A program made the position numbers and the translations under genes. A stretch of 64,000 nt of DNA from Clavaria fumosa (Eukaryota > Basidiomycota > Agaricomycetes > Agaricales > Clavariaceae), in the NCBI GenBank assembly GCA_951802425.1, contig OX637797.1, forward strand, positions 1,302,001-1,366,000, read 5' to 3'. Under the pieces are notes generated by a model, which made no database searches, was not told the DNA's origin, and saw only the letters and a list, made by a program, of their open reading frames with translations. Positions 11,851-24,338 of the stretch are shown piece after piece. How positions within the stretch are numbered: the stretch's first letter is position 1; every line of letters starts with the position of its first letter.

Positions 11851-14845
11851 TCATCGGTTTTCTCCCGGAAATATACGGCCGACTGCGTCTGCTTCTTTCC
11901 GTCGCTTCTCTCCCTTTTCTCTCGAGGCAGAGTCCCTGCAGTTTGAACCGTGCATTGCGAGCTTCTCCAACAACGCCTGCAGACGTCTCGTTTTCACCAT
12001 GGAGTAGGAACCTCTGCGCACCTCTGGTACCAGGAATTCTTGCACCGCATCAGACAAGACTAGAGAAGTCGTCTGTTGTATACGGGCAACAGTCAGTGAC
12101 ACTTAAGAAGGGATAGAGAAGCATCCTTACCAATCTGAGTTCTGCAAAAGCAGATGAGAGATGAGGACGCCCAATCCGCCTGAACTCCTCTTCCAAGAAG
12201 TCAATGTCGACTAGAAGGTTGGATATGGCAATTTCGTTCAAGGCCCGGACATTCTTCCCTGTCAGTAAGTCCTAGAAAACGGATTGGCACATTAGCTCCG
12301 GTGATAAACAGATCCATCTGGAGGAAAGAGATCACAGAGGCACCGATGGAAGGGGAGGGTGGGAGGGTTTCCTGTAATCACCCACCATAAAGCACTCCGC
12401 GATATATTGAACAGCACCTTGATACGCCTCGTCCTTGTATGCATCGACGAGGGTGAGTGAATCGACCACCGTGGTCAGCCAGTTTATCAGCTCGTACAGA
12501 TACATGCTTGGAGCCTTGTCGCGCGCACTCGGCGTCCAGTCATACCCTGACAGCTCAAAAAAGTCGTCCAGCTTGGAGTTAATCAGGCTAGTAATGCGCG
12601 CGAGCGCGCGGCCGATGACTGAGGCAAACGCTTCTCTCGCCGAGAGTCGGATGGTGGCTCCTCGCTGCGCGGAGCTTCAAGAAGCAATAGCAAAGAATGA
12701 GCAGACCCGTCAGACCGGCACGGGGCAGAATAGAAGGAACTATACCGCAAGCTCGTCAATGATCGCTCTAGCTCGGAACACGCGATTTGGAAATGCTCCA
12801 GATTGGTCACAACTTGCGCGATCTGGGAAAGATTCGTCGTCCCAACCAGTCGCCGGCCTACGCCCTCACTGACGTGGTTTGCGAGTAGCGCATTAAGGGA
12901 CTATCGGGTGAAAGTGTTGTGAGTAGGTGGAACGAATAAGACACAACGCGTACATTACTGAGTAACTCATCAATGTCTCGGTGATGTTGCGAAACGCCTT
13001 CCACGAACTGGTAAAATTTCTGTATGAAACTTCGAATCTGTCATCCAGAACGGAGGTCATCAATACTCCAGAGCCTAAGGATGATGGCGATGACAATGAT
13101 ACCTCTCGACAGCACAGATAGAACATTTGCGACCATGGGAAGTTCACAGGTGGATCCGCTCTTCAACAGTGAATAAGACGACGGCTGGTTCACACCTCAA
13201 GCGCGCTTACTGGGTCAATTCATCCCGTTCTGCGCTATTGAGCCAAACGATTTCAAGAACAGCGTCACGCTCGTTTGATTGCTCTGCATGCATAGGTATG
13301 TGATCATCCTGCAAAGCGATCTGGACAAGAGCACGTTGAAGTCAGCTAGTGCGTCTAATTAGACAGTGGCGTACATCCTCGAAGCGTTTGCTAAATTGCT
13401 TCTCCAGCAGCATCGCATACTTCTCAAACAGTAGAAGGATGAAGGAATGAAGTGGCGCCGTTCCGTACGAATATGACTAGAAAGAAATTTAAACGAATTG
13501 TCCACATTGCTGCGTCACCCACCTCAAGTGTTGTGATGAACGAAATCAAGCATTCTTTTACTCGTAGGAAAACATCGGGATCTGCTTCGGTCCGAAGCGC
13601 GTCCTCAATGGCGATGGTGAGCCGTTTCACTAGAGCGTCCCAAAGTTCCTCTACTTCAGTATCGGAGCGGAAAGAAGTGGAAGCAAGAACATGGGATTCG
13701 ACAATAAAAAATCCCGTTATGCCTTGGGTCAGGGCAGGGAGTGAATGGAGAGGTAGTGGATTCGGAAGGATAAGGTCAGATTGGGCCTTAAAGCAATTAG
13801 GACAATCAAAGCACTCTGAAATGCAGGCATTTACTTTTCTGTCTGCTTGATATGATTTGCGAAGCTCGCTGAGCGAGTCAAGAGCAGTGTAGATGTGTAT
13901 ACATTGATACAGAGGTTTGAAGTCGACATTAATTTGTTCATTATCCAGGACATGGTCTGTGAAAAGGTGAGTCTCTTTCACAAGAGACGTGAAATGGTAC
14001 CTCACATTCTGTCTTTTCGTATGTAACGAGCTCCACTGCGCTACCAACTCTACTCAGCTTGAGTAGTGGGTCCTTGTCGCGTTTTGCCCTCCATTTTCGA
14101 GTGCGCGTCTCCATTGCCTCCAGAGCGAGCTCCCCGACACGAGCGCTGACGTTGCGAATCTCGAGAAGCCACTGCTTCATTGATGCGGTGACTGCACTCT
14201 TTATTTGGCCGCGGAGAGAAGGCAGGGATGAAAGAAGATATTGATAGAGGGGTGTTTGTGATAAAGATGCCGTAGACATACTCTGTATGTCTTCAAGCGA
14301 CTGTGTAAATTAGAATCAGGTGTGCGGAATTGAAGAATTGAGGCATGATTTACCCTCAACGCGCTCCAATATTTGCCTTCTCTGACCATTTCGCCGACTC
14401 GATTAACGACGTCCAAGACACGCAAAGAGGCCTGTAAAGTGTCAATAGCTTCGTCCAAATTTGCTGCGGTCTTCTTCGATTGCAGAAGGGCTCGTTTCTT
14501 CTCCACAAGACCACGTCCGAGCTGCGCGACGCTGGCGTCCAGTGTTGTAATCTTGTCCTGCATCTTTGTCGTATAGGATTTCACGGTAAACAGTGTGGAG
14601 ACTGAGGATATGAAGTCCTGGTAGTTCTCCGCACATATTTTTTCAATTTCTGCATCTTTTGCTTCGATCAGCGACTGGACTGTGCGTAGGAAAGCATCTT
14701 GATGACGATTCGTATGTATCTGCTTTATTATTGGTCCTAGCTGCTCCAAATTCTCTGACGATGACGATGGGTCGAGAAGGTGAACTTGCTGTAGCTGCTG
14801 GTCAATGCTCTCTTGTGTGAATTGAGGCCGGCGACGGGGAGGCAT
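11851..14845 (-). CDS. SEC15: Exocyst complex subunit Sec15
   Basis: The model runs from the ATG at 14845 to the TGA at 11851 through several introns. Sec15 links Rab GTPases (yeast Sec4) on secretory vesicles to the exocyst tether at the growing tip. N-terminal coiled coil: DAEIEKICAENYQDFISSV and GLVEKKRALLQSKKTAANL, then VNRVGEMVREGKYWSALR, the conserved Sec15 repeat helices. Middle: LPSLRGQIKSAVTASMKQWL. The C-terminal Rab-binding region contains LLVDIDFLEEEFRRIG and the tail KRRKEADAVGRIFPGE, where fungal Sec15 proteins usually end. The gene length fits a protein of about 750-800 aa. It converges with ARF1. Confidence 0.88.
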
Positions 14846-15094
14846 GATGCAAAAACCCAGAGAAGGATCACTGGCACAAGATTACAGGTTACAGGAATGG
14901 AGGTTGGTGGCAATTCCTTTGGGAATAGATATACCCTGTTCTTACCGTCTTGGAAGCAGTCAGCACTTCAGTTGAGGTTTTTTCTATTGCACGCTAGCCG
15001 TGGCTTGAACAAGAGAGAAGACTACGTCTACAGTACCTTCTTGTCATAGAGCTCTAAGCCACCTGACGTTCGACTCGTCCTCATCAACACCACG

Positions 15095-16225
15095 ATGAAG
15101 ACTAGTTTCACCGTCGATGCGATGTTAGTCCTGCAACGTTCAAGTCGTCCACTAATGACTTTCATTTTATTCTAGTTTATTCGATATGGATGGTACGCTA
15201 GTGGATTCTACGAATGGTGTTATTGCTGCATGGGAGTCATTCGCCAAGACCTATACCAGCATCGATGTGCCCTCCATCGTTCAAGGTCTGGGATCATACG
15301 ATGGCTTGCATCATCTGAATCGTCAACCCTGCATTCCGTGCAGCCGCCCATGGCGTCCGAACTGCCGATAATTTGCGCAAGTACTGTGGCTTAGAAGACC
15401 CGGAAACTCTCCAGGTTAGTCGATGTTGATTACTTCCGCTCCTAACTCTACAATGACGCCGCGAGGAAAAGCTCGAAGCCGCCCGCTTCGAAAGAGCGAT
15501 CCTCGAATCTTTTACCAAGAGCGGCCGTACAGGCGTTGTTCTCCTACCAGGCGTCCAACCCATCATAGAAGAAGTTCGTCAAAATTTCTCGCATCTCTTC
15601 CCTACTCCTGCTCCTTCAATGCTCATTACCAATCCCGTAATACACAGCTTTACGCAGGGCGCCACCTCCCTAACCCATGCTGGGCGATCTGCACCTCTGC
15701 CACGCGCGTCTATGCGTCTGCAGCTCTGGAGATGCTCGGTATACCGATTCCAGACGTTTTCGTCACCGCTGACGACGTGCGCAAAGGAAAACCAGAGCGA
15801 GTACCTCTCGACATCGAGGGCTAGCCACGCCTCTCATACTTGCTCACGTGGAATCGCAGGCCTGATCCCTACCTCGTCAGCGCGCATAAATGCAACGTTG
15901 AGCCTTCCAGATGTACTACCCTCGTGTCCCAGTGCATCCAAACCGCCCTGAGCACTTTCCCTCCACAGGCCTCGTGTTCGAAGATGCACCAGCGGGCGTG
16001 ACATCTGCACAGCGCGCTGGCTGCCAGACCGTCGCGCTGGTTACTACTCATACACGCGGGCAGATGCAAGCCTGCAAAGCGGACTATTTAGTGCAGGACT
16101 TGTCTTGGTACGTCGATTTTTACCCTCCGGTTCTTGGGCCGAATTGACATCGGTGCTCCTGGTGCGATAGTGTCCACGTGCGCAGACTTTCAAAAGGAGT
16201 GGAGGTCACGGTCGACGAGTATTGA
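15095..16225 (+). CDS. HAD-superfamily phosphatase, GPP/DOG type
   Basis: Exon 1 (15095-15123) gives MKTSFTVDAI and splices into LFDMDGTLVDST, HAD motif I with both catalytic Asp. Later pieces: AAHGVRTADNLRKYCGLEDP; LPGVQPIIEE; WAICTSAT (motif II); VFVTADDVRKGKPE (motif III Lys); PDPYLVSAHK; and LVFEDAPAGV (motif IV). This order and spacing match yeast Gpp1/Dog-type phosphatases, which act on glycerol-3-phosphate or 2-deoxyglucose-6-phosphate. The last exon ends at the TGA at 16225. The intron at about 15797-15859 needs a GC donor (GCGAGT), because the nearby GT gives an immediate stop. A codon split AGA T|GC supports the next junction. The substrate cannot be decided from the sequence. Confidence 0.87.
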
Positions 16226-16823
16226 GTTAGCCCTTCGTCCTGCTATCCAATGTTATGTCAAGAGTAAGTGAAGCGTTCCATAGTACAACCAAACTGTGCG
16301 GTCACCGCAACCTAGCAAGTTAGAGATGAGTTACTAACATATACTGTACATAAATCATAGAGCTGAAGGAAGGTGTTATGTTCGGGTTTGTTAATCCAGG
16401 TACACGAAATACAATCGTACTGTAGTGTCCCGAGGCCTGATGCATGGAAAGTACAGAGGGGACTTCGACTCCGAGAAACTCCAGGCGAAGTCTCATGGAT
16501 CGAGCAGGTGTTGAACGAAGGCGAGGAAGGGAGCGAGGTTGCGACCCACTAAGTTAGGCTCTTCGAATTCTTGAGCGCCCAATGTAAACGTGAAGCCGTT
16601 GTATCTCCAATTCCACAAACTTTGTCATAGAGCGTTGTCTGGTCCTCAATGATATGTCAAGAGCAAGTGCAAAGTTTTAATAATCCAAAAATAGGTTTAT
16701 TTGGACCTCGCCGTTGCAGAAAGCACATCACGATATTTAAGGAAAGGAAGGGCGGAAGGATTGACGGAAGATCGAAGTTGGCCTGGGAATCATTGCGTAT
16801 CGAAAATGGTGAAAAACACTGCC
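16226..16823. other. Intergenic, no gene seen
   Basis: About 600 bp between the converging HAD phosphatase and alpha-tubulin genes. Stop-rich in all frames apart from the tubulin tail on the right. No repeat or RNA gene recognised. Confidence 0.5.
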
Positions 16824-18800
16824 TTAGTATTCGCCTGCTTCTTCGGCGTCTGCAGAATCGGTGCCGACTTCCTCGTAATCACGTTCAAGAGTTGCAAGAT
16901 CCTCGCGGGCCTCAGAGAATTCACCCTGGGACAATAGCATCCGATCAGTGGTCGATAGTGAATGACAATAGAAAAATGCACGTACTTCTTCCATCCCTTC
17001 ACCAACGTACCAGTGCACGAAAGCGCGTTTCGAATACATGAGATCGAATTTGTAATCTGGGCGATTTTTCAGCGCATTCAATGACATTTTCCGACAGCAG
17101 ACGATGCTAAGAACATACCAAGACGGCTCCATGCGGCAGAGATGGCGGTTGTGCTGAACGCTCTGTCAGTTCTGAGGGTTCAATTTAAGAAACAAGACCT
17201 CACTTGGACAGCATGCATAGGCTGCGGTTGGTCTTAGCTAGGTCACCACCAGGCACATATGCAGAAGGTTCGTTGCAGATGCCCAACTAATCCAGAAACA
17301 CGTTTCGGTTCAGGAGCTGCAGCAAGCTGAATCGCCAGAGCCACGCACCTTGATGCCGGTAGGGCACCAATCTACGAAATGAATGGTACGCTTCGTTTTG
17401 ATGCTCGCCACCGCGGCCTGGACATCCTTGGGTGCGACATCACCACGGTAGAGTAAGCAGCAGGCCACTGATTATCTTTTAACTTCGTCGTAGTTGTGAT
17501 GTTGCATAAACACGCACTGTATTTACCCTCCTTAGGGTCGCATTTTACCTAGAGGGACATAAGTCAATAACTATGGTGACCGAGATGCGTAAGCTTACCA
17601 TTTGGTTGCCTTGTTCGAAACAGGCAAACGTCATATCAGCCACGGAGTTCTGCTCATGAGTCGCTTTCTCTGCAGATAAAAGAGGGGCATATGTTGCAAC
17701 CGGGAAATGGATACGGGGGAAGCTTCGATACCACGTGAACAAATGACCGAAATGTTTTTGTGCCAGCTTACGGGACAAGATTGGTCTGGAACTCATTCAA
17801 ATCGACGTTCAAGGATCCGTCAAAGCGCAAGGATGCGGTGATAGAGGAGACGACTTGGGCGATCAGACGATTCAGGTTTGAGAAACTGGGGGAAGAGACA
17901 TTGAGATTCTTTTTGCAGATGTCGTAGATGGCTTCGTTATCCACCTAATCTCAGATGTGAGAAGAAAAGACAACTTGAGGAAGGTGACATCAATATACTT
18001 GCCATGAACGAACAGTCGGAGTGCTCGAGAGTTGTGTGAGTAGTAAGAACCGCGTTATACGGTTCAACGATTGAGCTCGAGAGCCGCGGAGCTGGGTATA
18101 CACAAAACTCCAACTTGGACTTTTTGCCGTAGTCTCTCGATAGACGTTCAAGCAAGAGCGCTCCAAATCCAGAACCAGTGCCCCCGCCAAAGGAGTGGAA
18201 CACGAAGAAGCCCTGGAGTCCTGAGCAATTGTCAGCGAGACGACGAAGCTTGTCCATCACAGGATCGATCAGCTCTTTTCCGACGGTATAATGGCCACGG
18301 GCGTCTGGATCGAGGGTTTCGCTCGTGAAATCACTCTCCAGATGTATAGAGATCGTGGTTCCATAACTTACAGTTATTTGCCGCGTCCTCCTTTCCTGTG
18401 ATGAGAGTCTCAGGGTGAAATAATGATCGATATGGACCAGACTTGACATCGTCGATGACCCCGGGTTCGAGGTCTACATACAACGATCGAGGGACGTGCT
18501 TTCCGGTGCCCGTCTCGGAGAAAAAGGTAGAGAAGCCGCTGTCAGTCGTAGATGGTGAACCTTCGATGATTCGGCCATCGGGCTAGAGGATGAACGCGTT
18601 AAACGTGGCGTCGTCCTCTGGATAGAAAAGGCTGCCTTACACTCAAACCATGCTCGAGCGTGTAGAGCTCCCCTACGGAGACAAGAGATGTTCATCAATT
18701 CCGCTACATCGGCGGTGGATGGACGGGATTGATAATTACAGCAACTATTTCCAATCTGCACACCAGCTTGCCCAACGTGAACGGAAATGACCTCGCGCAT
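16824..18800 (-). CDS. Alpha-tubulin, divergent second copy
   Basis: The model starts at the ATG at 18800 ([19 protein letters not shown]) and ends at 16824 with ...EEAGEY. It is the GTP-binding alpha subunit of microtubules. Visible: [19 protein letters not shown] (the glycine-rich GTP loop); the [11 protein letters not shown] segment containing the alpha-specific catalytic Glu of the T7 loop; [17 protein letters not shown]; and the acidic tail ending in Tyr. It differs from its neighbour at positions that are normally very conserved ([11 protein letters not shown] against [25 protein letters not shown] against [14 protein letters not shown]). It has many introns, and several fall at the same codons as in the neighbour. 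I see no disabling change. It lies 236 bp downstream of the first copy on the same strand. Confidence 0.9.
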
Positions 18801-19036
18801 TGTAGTAATTATTCGTAGACGGGGAGACGGAGATGGGAGAGAAAAGTACCAGTAATGGAAAGGAATGACCGCGAAGAAAAGGGAAAAAAAAGTGGAATAG
18901 GTCAGAGGGTACGGGGATATACTTTTTTGGGGCAACTGTATTATCTAATGCTCCTCGTGACCAATTGGTATGAATTGAAAGGGAGAGGAGAGAAAGGAGA
19001 AGGAGAAAACAGAAGGGGAATCCATTTGAGAGTCAA

Positions 19037-20840
19037 CTAGTAATCAGCTTCACCACCATGCGCCTCTTCTTCAATGTCAGCCGAGTCAATACCGACTTCT
19101 TCGTAATCTTTTTCGAGCGCAGCGAGGTCCTCTCGAGCCTCTGAAAATTCTCCTTCCTCCATTCCTTCACCGACGTACCAGTGCACGAACGCACGTTTAG
19201 AGTACAACAGGTCGAATTTGTGATCCAGGCGGCCCCACGCCGTAGAGATGGCAGTGGTGTTGGACAACATGCACATGCTTCGAGAGACCTTGGCAAGATC
19301 ACCCCCTGGGATATGCGCGGGGGGCTCATTGCAGATACCAAGCTTGAAACCAGTAGGACACCAGTCCACAAATTGGATCGTGCGCTTCGTTTTGATGATG
19401 GCAACGGCTGCATTGACATCCTTGGGCACAACGTCCCCGCGGTATAACAAGGCACAAGCCACTGAAAAAAAACACGATTCTAAATGCCAAGACGCAAATC
19501 AATGTCTCTTTGACATACTGTATTTGCCCTCCCTAGGGTCACATTTCACCATCTGGTTGCCAGTCTCGAAGCACGAGAAGGTCATATCAGCAACAGAATT
19601 CTGTTCATGGTGCGCTTTCTCCGCGGATATGATTGGGGCAAAAGTCGCCAAAGGGAAGTGAATCCGAGGAAATCTACTCGGCACATCAACCAAAGGCTGA
19701 AATGTTTAAGACAAAAGTTGACGCACGGTACCAAGTTAGTCTGGAACTCATTGAGATCAACGTTGAGAGAGCCATCGAAACGAAGCGATGCAGTAATGGA
19801 GGAGACGACTTGTGCAATTAATCGATTCAAGTTCGTGAAACTGGGAGAGGTGATGTTCAAGTTCTTCTTGCAAATGTCGTAGATAGCCTCATTGTCTACC
19901 TGTTGAAGACTGTAGTAGCACATTCCCCCCCATGGACGGCCGGAAGATCCTCACCATGAACGCGCAATCTGAGTGTTGTAGAGTTGTATGGGTGGTCAAC
20001 ACGGAGTTGTAAGGCTCAACCACCGAGTTTGCCATGGTTGGGGCAGGGTACACGCTGAATTCCAACTTAGATTTCTTGCCATAGTCGACCGAGAGCCTTT
20101 CTTGGATCAGGGCACCGAAACCAGAGCCAGTACCGCCACCGAAAGAATGAAAGACGAAAAACCCTTGCAAGCCATTGCAGTTGTCAGCAAGGCGCCGGAC
20201 CTTGTCCATCACAGTGTCAATTTGCTCCTTGCCGACGGTGTAGTGACCTCGTGCATCTAGGCAATTGTCGGCATGGAGAGGTACGGTACGAAACCGTTCA
20301 CGTACAGTTACTCGCAGCATCCTCCTTTCCAGTGATGAGGGTCTCTGGGTGGAATAAACTCCTGAAGGTGCCGGTTCTAACCTCATCAATGACGTTCGGT
20401 TCCAGATCAACATAGAGAGAACGGGGGACATGTTTTCCGGAGGCGGTCTCGGAGAAGAAAGTACTGAAACCATCATCGGTGGTAGAGGTCGTGCCCTCGG
20501 CAAGACGGCCATCGGGCTATGAAAACATATGTTAGTGACTGCTAGTCACAGTCGCAAAGCATATATACGATTACTTACACTGAGACCGTGTTCTACCGTG
20601 TACAACTCCCCTGCGATGAAAGAATTGGTATTTTACAGGCCCGTCATGGTAAGCGAAAGGCAAAATAGAGAGAAAAACGCGTCGTTTGATCTAGATCCTT
20701 TGCAGATGGGTTCCGTGTACTCACAGCAGGCATTTCCTATTTGGACCTATGAGACGCGCCAAGTCAGATCGATGCACTGAAGCTATCGAAGACTGCCTTA
20801 CACCAGCTTGTCCGACATGAACAGAGATGACTTCACGCAT
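19037..20840 (-). CDS. Alpha-tubulin, canonical copy
   Basis: The model runs from the ATG at 20840 to the TAG at 19037. Spliced blocks are close to the universal alpha-tubulin sequence: [13 protein letters not shown] (read through the 20410 region); [82 protein letters not shown]; and [18 protein letters not shown]. The acidic tail ends in ADY, so a C-terminal Tyr is available for the detyrosination cycle. It has at least seven introns, including very short early exons around [13 protein letters not shown]. It forms a head-to-tail pair with the divergent copy at 16824-18800. It probably supplies the bulk of vegetative alpha-tubulin, but the sequence alone cannot show that. Confidence 0.95.
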
Positions 20841-21110
20841 TGTGATCAAGGAAATCGATCTGTGTTGGAGGTTGGATAGGGTGTAGACTGACCGATATGA
20901 GCTGTGAAAGCGAATCTACATTCAGGCAGGCTGCAATTGGGGAGACATAGGATAACGGGGATCCTCACTGTCGTAGTCGCTGAGGAGGACGGGATGGGGA
21001 GAGAGCAAGGGTCAGAGTCAAACACGCGGACAGTCAACCAACCACTTTCCACTTTCCCACGAGGCTCATGGCTGGCATAAGCCGGTTCCAGACACCGCCC
21101 CAGAGCCAGC

Positions 21111-21977
21111 ATGCAAGCAATCAATCGCTTCTTCTATGGGCCAACGCCAGAAGAAAGAGTCCGTACGTGGCAGTCAACACTGCGTGCTGAGTCCCGTCTG
21201 CTGGACAAGGAGATGAGGCAGGTAAGTTCTTCACTATGATGTAGCATCTAATTTGGAACTGACATTGAACCCCAGTTGGACGTCGAAGCAAACAAAGTTC
21301 GCGCTACAACTAAACAGTTAGCCACTAAAGGTGATGTTAAGAGCGCGCGTATACTTGCGCGGGAGCTGGTGAGAAGCAATAAGGCGAAGGATCGGTTATC
21401 CGTGAGCAAAGCGACACTCGGGTCGTTGGGTCACAGATTGACAGAGCAAATGGGTGCGTAGTCGATTACAAGCCAGCGTTTTTGCATCGTTATCGACGTT
21501 ACTGTTGTGTAGCTCTAGCTAAGGTTACAGGATCGCTACAAAAGTCTACCGAAATCATGAAGCTCTCGAATGCGCTCATCAAGCTGCCTCAAGTCAGCCA
21601 GGTCATGCGTGATATGAGGATGGATATGACAAAGGCATGCGGATTCATGTGGTGACGCATGTGTGTACTGATATTTTTGACAGGCTGGTGTTATAGAAGA
21701 GATGTTGGACGATGTTCTTGGGGATGCAGATGAGGATGACTTAGAGGAAGAAGCAGACGCAGAGGTGGATAGAGTCCTCTTTGAGCTCACGAACGGAAAG
21801 CTGGGTCAGGCGGGAAGTGTTGGAGTGGAACTACCAGTGCGCCATAGTTCTATTGTAATGCGTCCCGACGCCTCCGCTGACAGGATAAATCAGAACGATC
21901 CGGGACTCAGAGACGTAGAAATCGAGAAAAGCATGGAAGAGTATCGGCAGCAGTTAGATAGCTTGCTCAGCACCTAG
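21111..21977 (+). CDS. VPS24: ESCRT-III subunit Vps24/CHMP3
   Basis: The start MQAINRFFYGPTPEERVRTW at 21111 splices near 21221/21276 into LDVEANKVRATTKQLATKGD. It then runs through ARILARELVRSNKAKDRL, LQKSTEIMKLSNALIKLP, and AGVIEEMLDDVLGDADEDD, ending at the TAG at 21977. The basic N-terminal hairpin, the KAGxIEEM junction helix and the acidic autoinhibitory tail with EVDRVLFELTNGKLG are in the order of CHMP3. The family caps or terminates Snf7 polymers on endosomes during multivesicular-body sorting. A C-terminal helix, DVEIEKSMEEYRQQLDSLL, sits where the MIT-interacting motif (Vps4 recruitment) should lie. It is divergent from the alpha-tubulin gene, with about 270 bp between starts. Confidence 0.9.
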
Positions 21978-22090
21978 CCGCAATATTGTATTTGTTTTCA
22001 GTGATGTCAGACTCAATCGGACAATGATGGTTTTCATACTGCCATTGCCACTGCGGGGTGTTGTACTGTGCAAGAACGCGTTCTGCGGTG

Positions 22091-22098
22091 CACGTGAC
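22091..22098. promoter_or_regulatory. CACGTGAC octamer upstream of IDH1
   Basis: An RTCACRTG-type site (reads GTCACGTG on the minus strand) 33 bp before the IDH1 ATG. In yeasts this is the Cbf1/CDEI consensus for bHLH proteins. One site alone is weak evidence of regulation. Confidence 0.35.
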
Positions 22099-22130
22099 GC
22101 GAGCAGTTTTGCAGCAAACTCTCAGAGGTG

Positions 22131-23954
<1,824 letters not shown>

Positions 23955-24338
23955 AGCGATGTCCCCGTCTGCAGATGTCTGTAGATGTAGAAATAGAGAG
24001 CTAGTCATATCCGTTCCTGAGACGCATTCCATCCTTACATAATATTCTCAGGACAGACCAGCTACCTCGCGCGCTTGAACACAACCTCCCATCATCGCCC
24101 GCAGTGAAGATATCACCCTCCACGCCTACCCCGGCATCCACTCCCATACTCCCTCACTCGCCCTACAGGGCAAAGCCTTCCAAGTCACATCTCAACGTCT
24201 ACTTCGGTGTGTTGTCGTATGCTGCTTGGCTTTGAACTTGGTTCGACGGAATACGTAGCCTGCGCAAGAAGCCTTTCAAAAACTTATCAGCGACTGTGAA
24301 ACCTATCCGTATCTCGTGAAAATTACGACCTGTACGAC
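23955..24338. other. Upstream region of the Ssd1 gene
   Basis: 384 bp between the IDH1 stop and the Ssd1 ATG. It is C-rich (CTCCCATCATCGCCCGCAG, CCTCCACGCCTACCCC), consistent with a promoter plus a fairly long 5' leader. No separate gene is visible. Confidence 0.5.

Noticed and set aside
16824..18800. Second alpha-tubulin as a pseudogene
   Set aside because: All blocks splice in frame, the catalytic Glu and GTP loops are intact, and it ends in Tyr. It is divergent but not broken.
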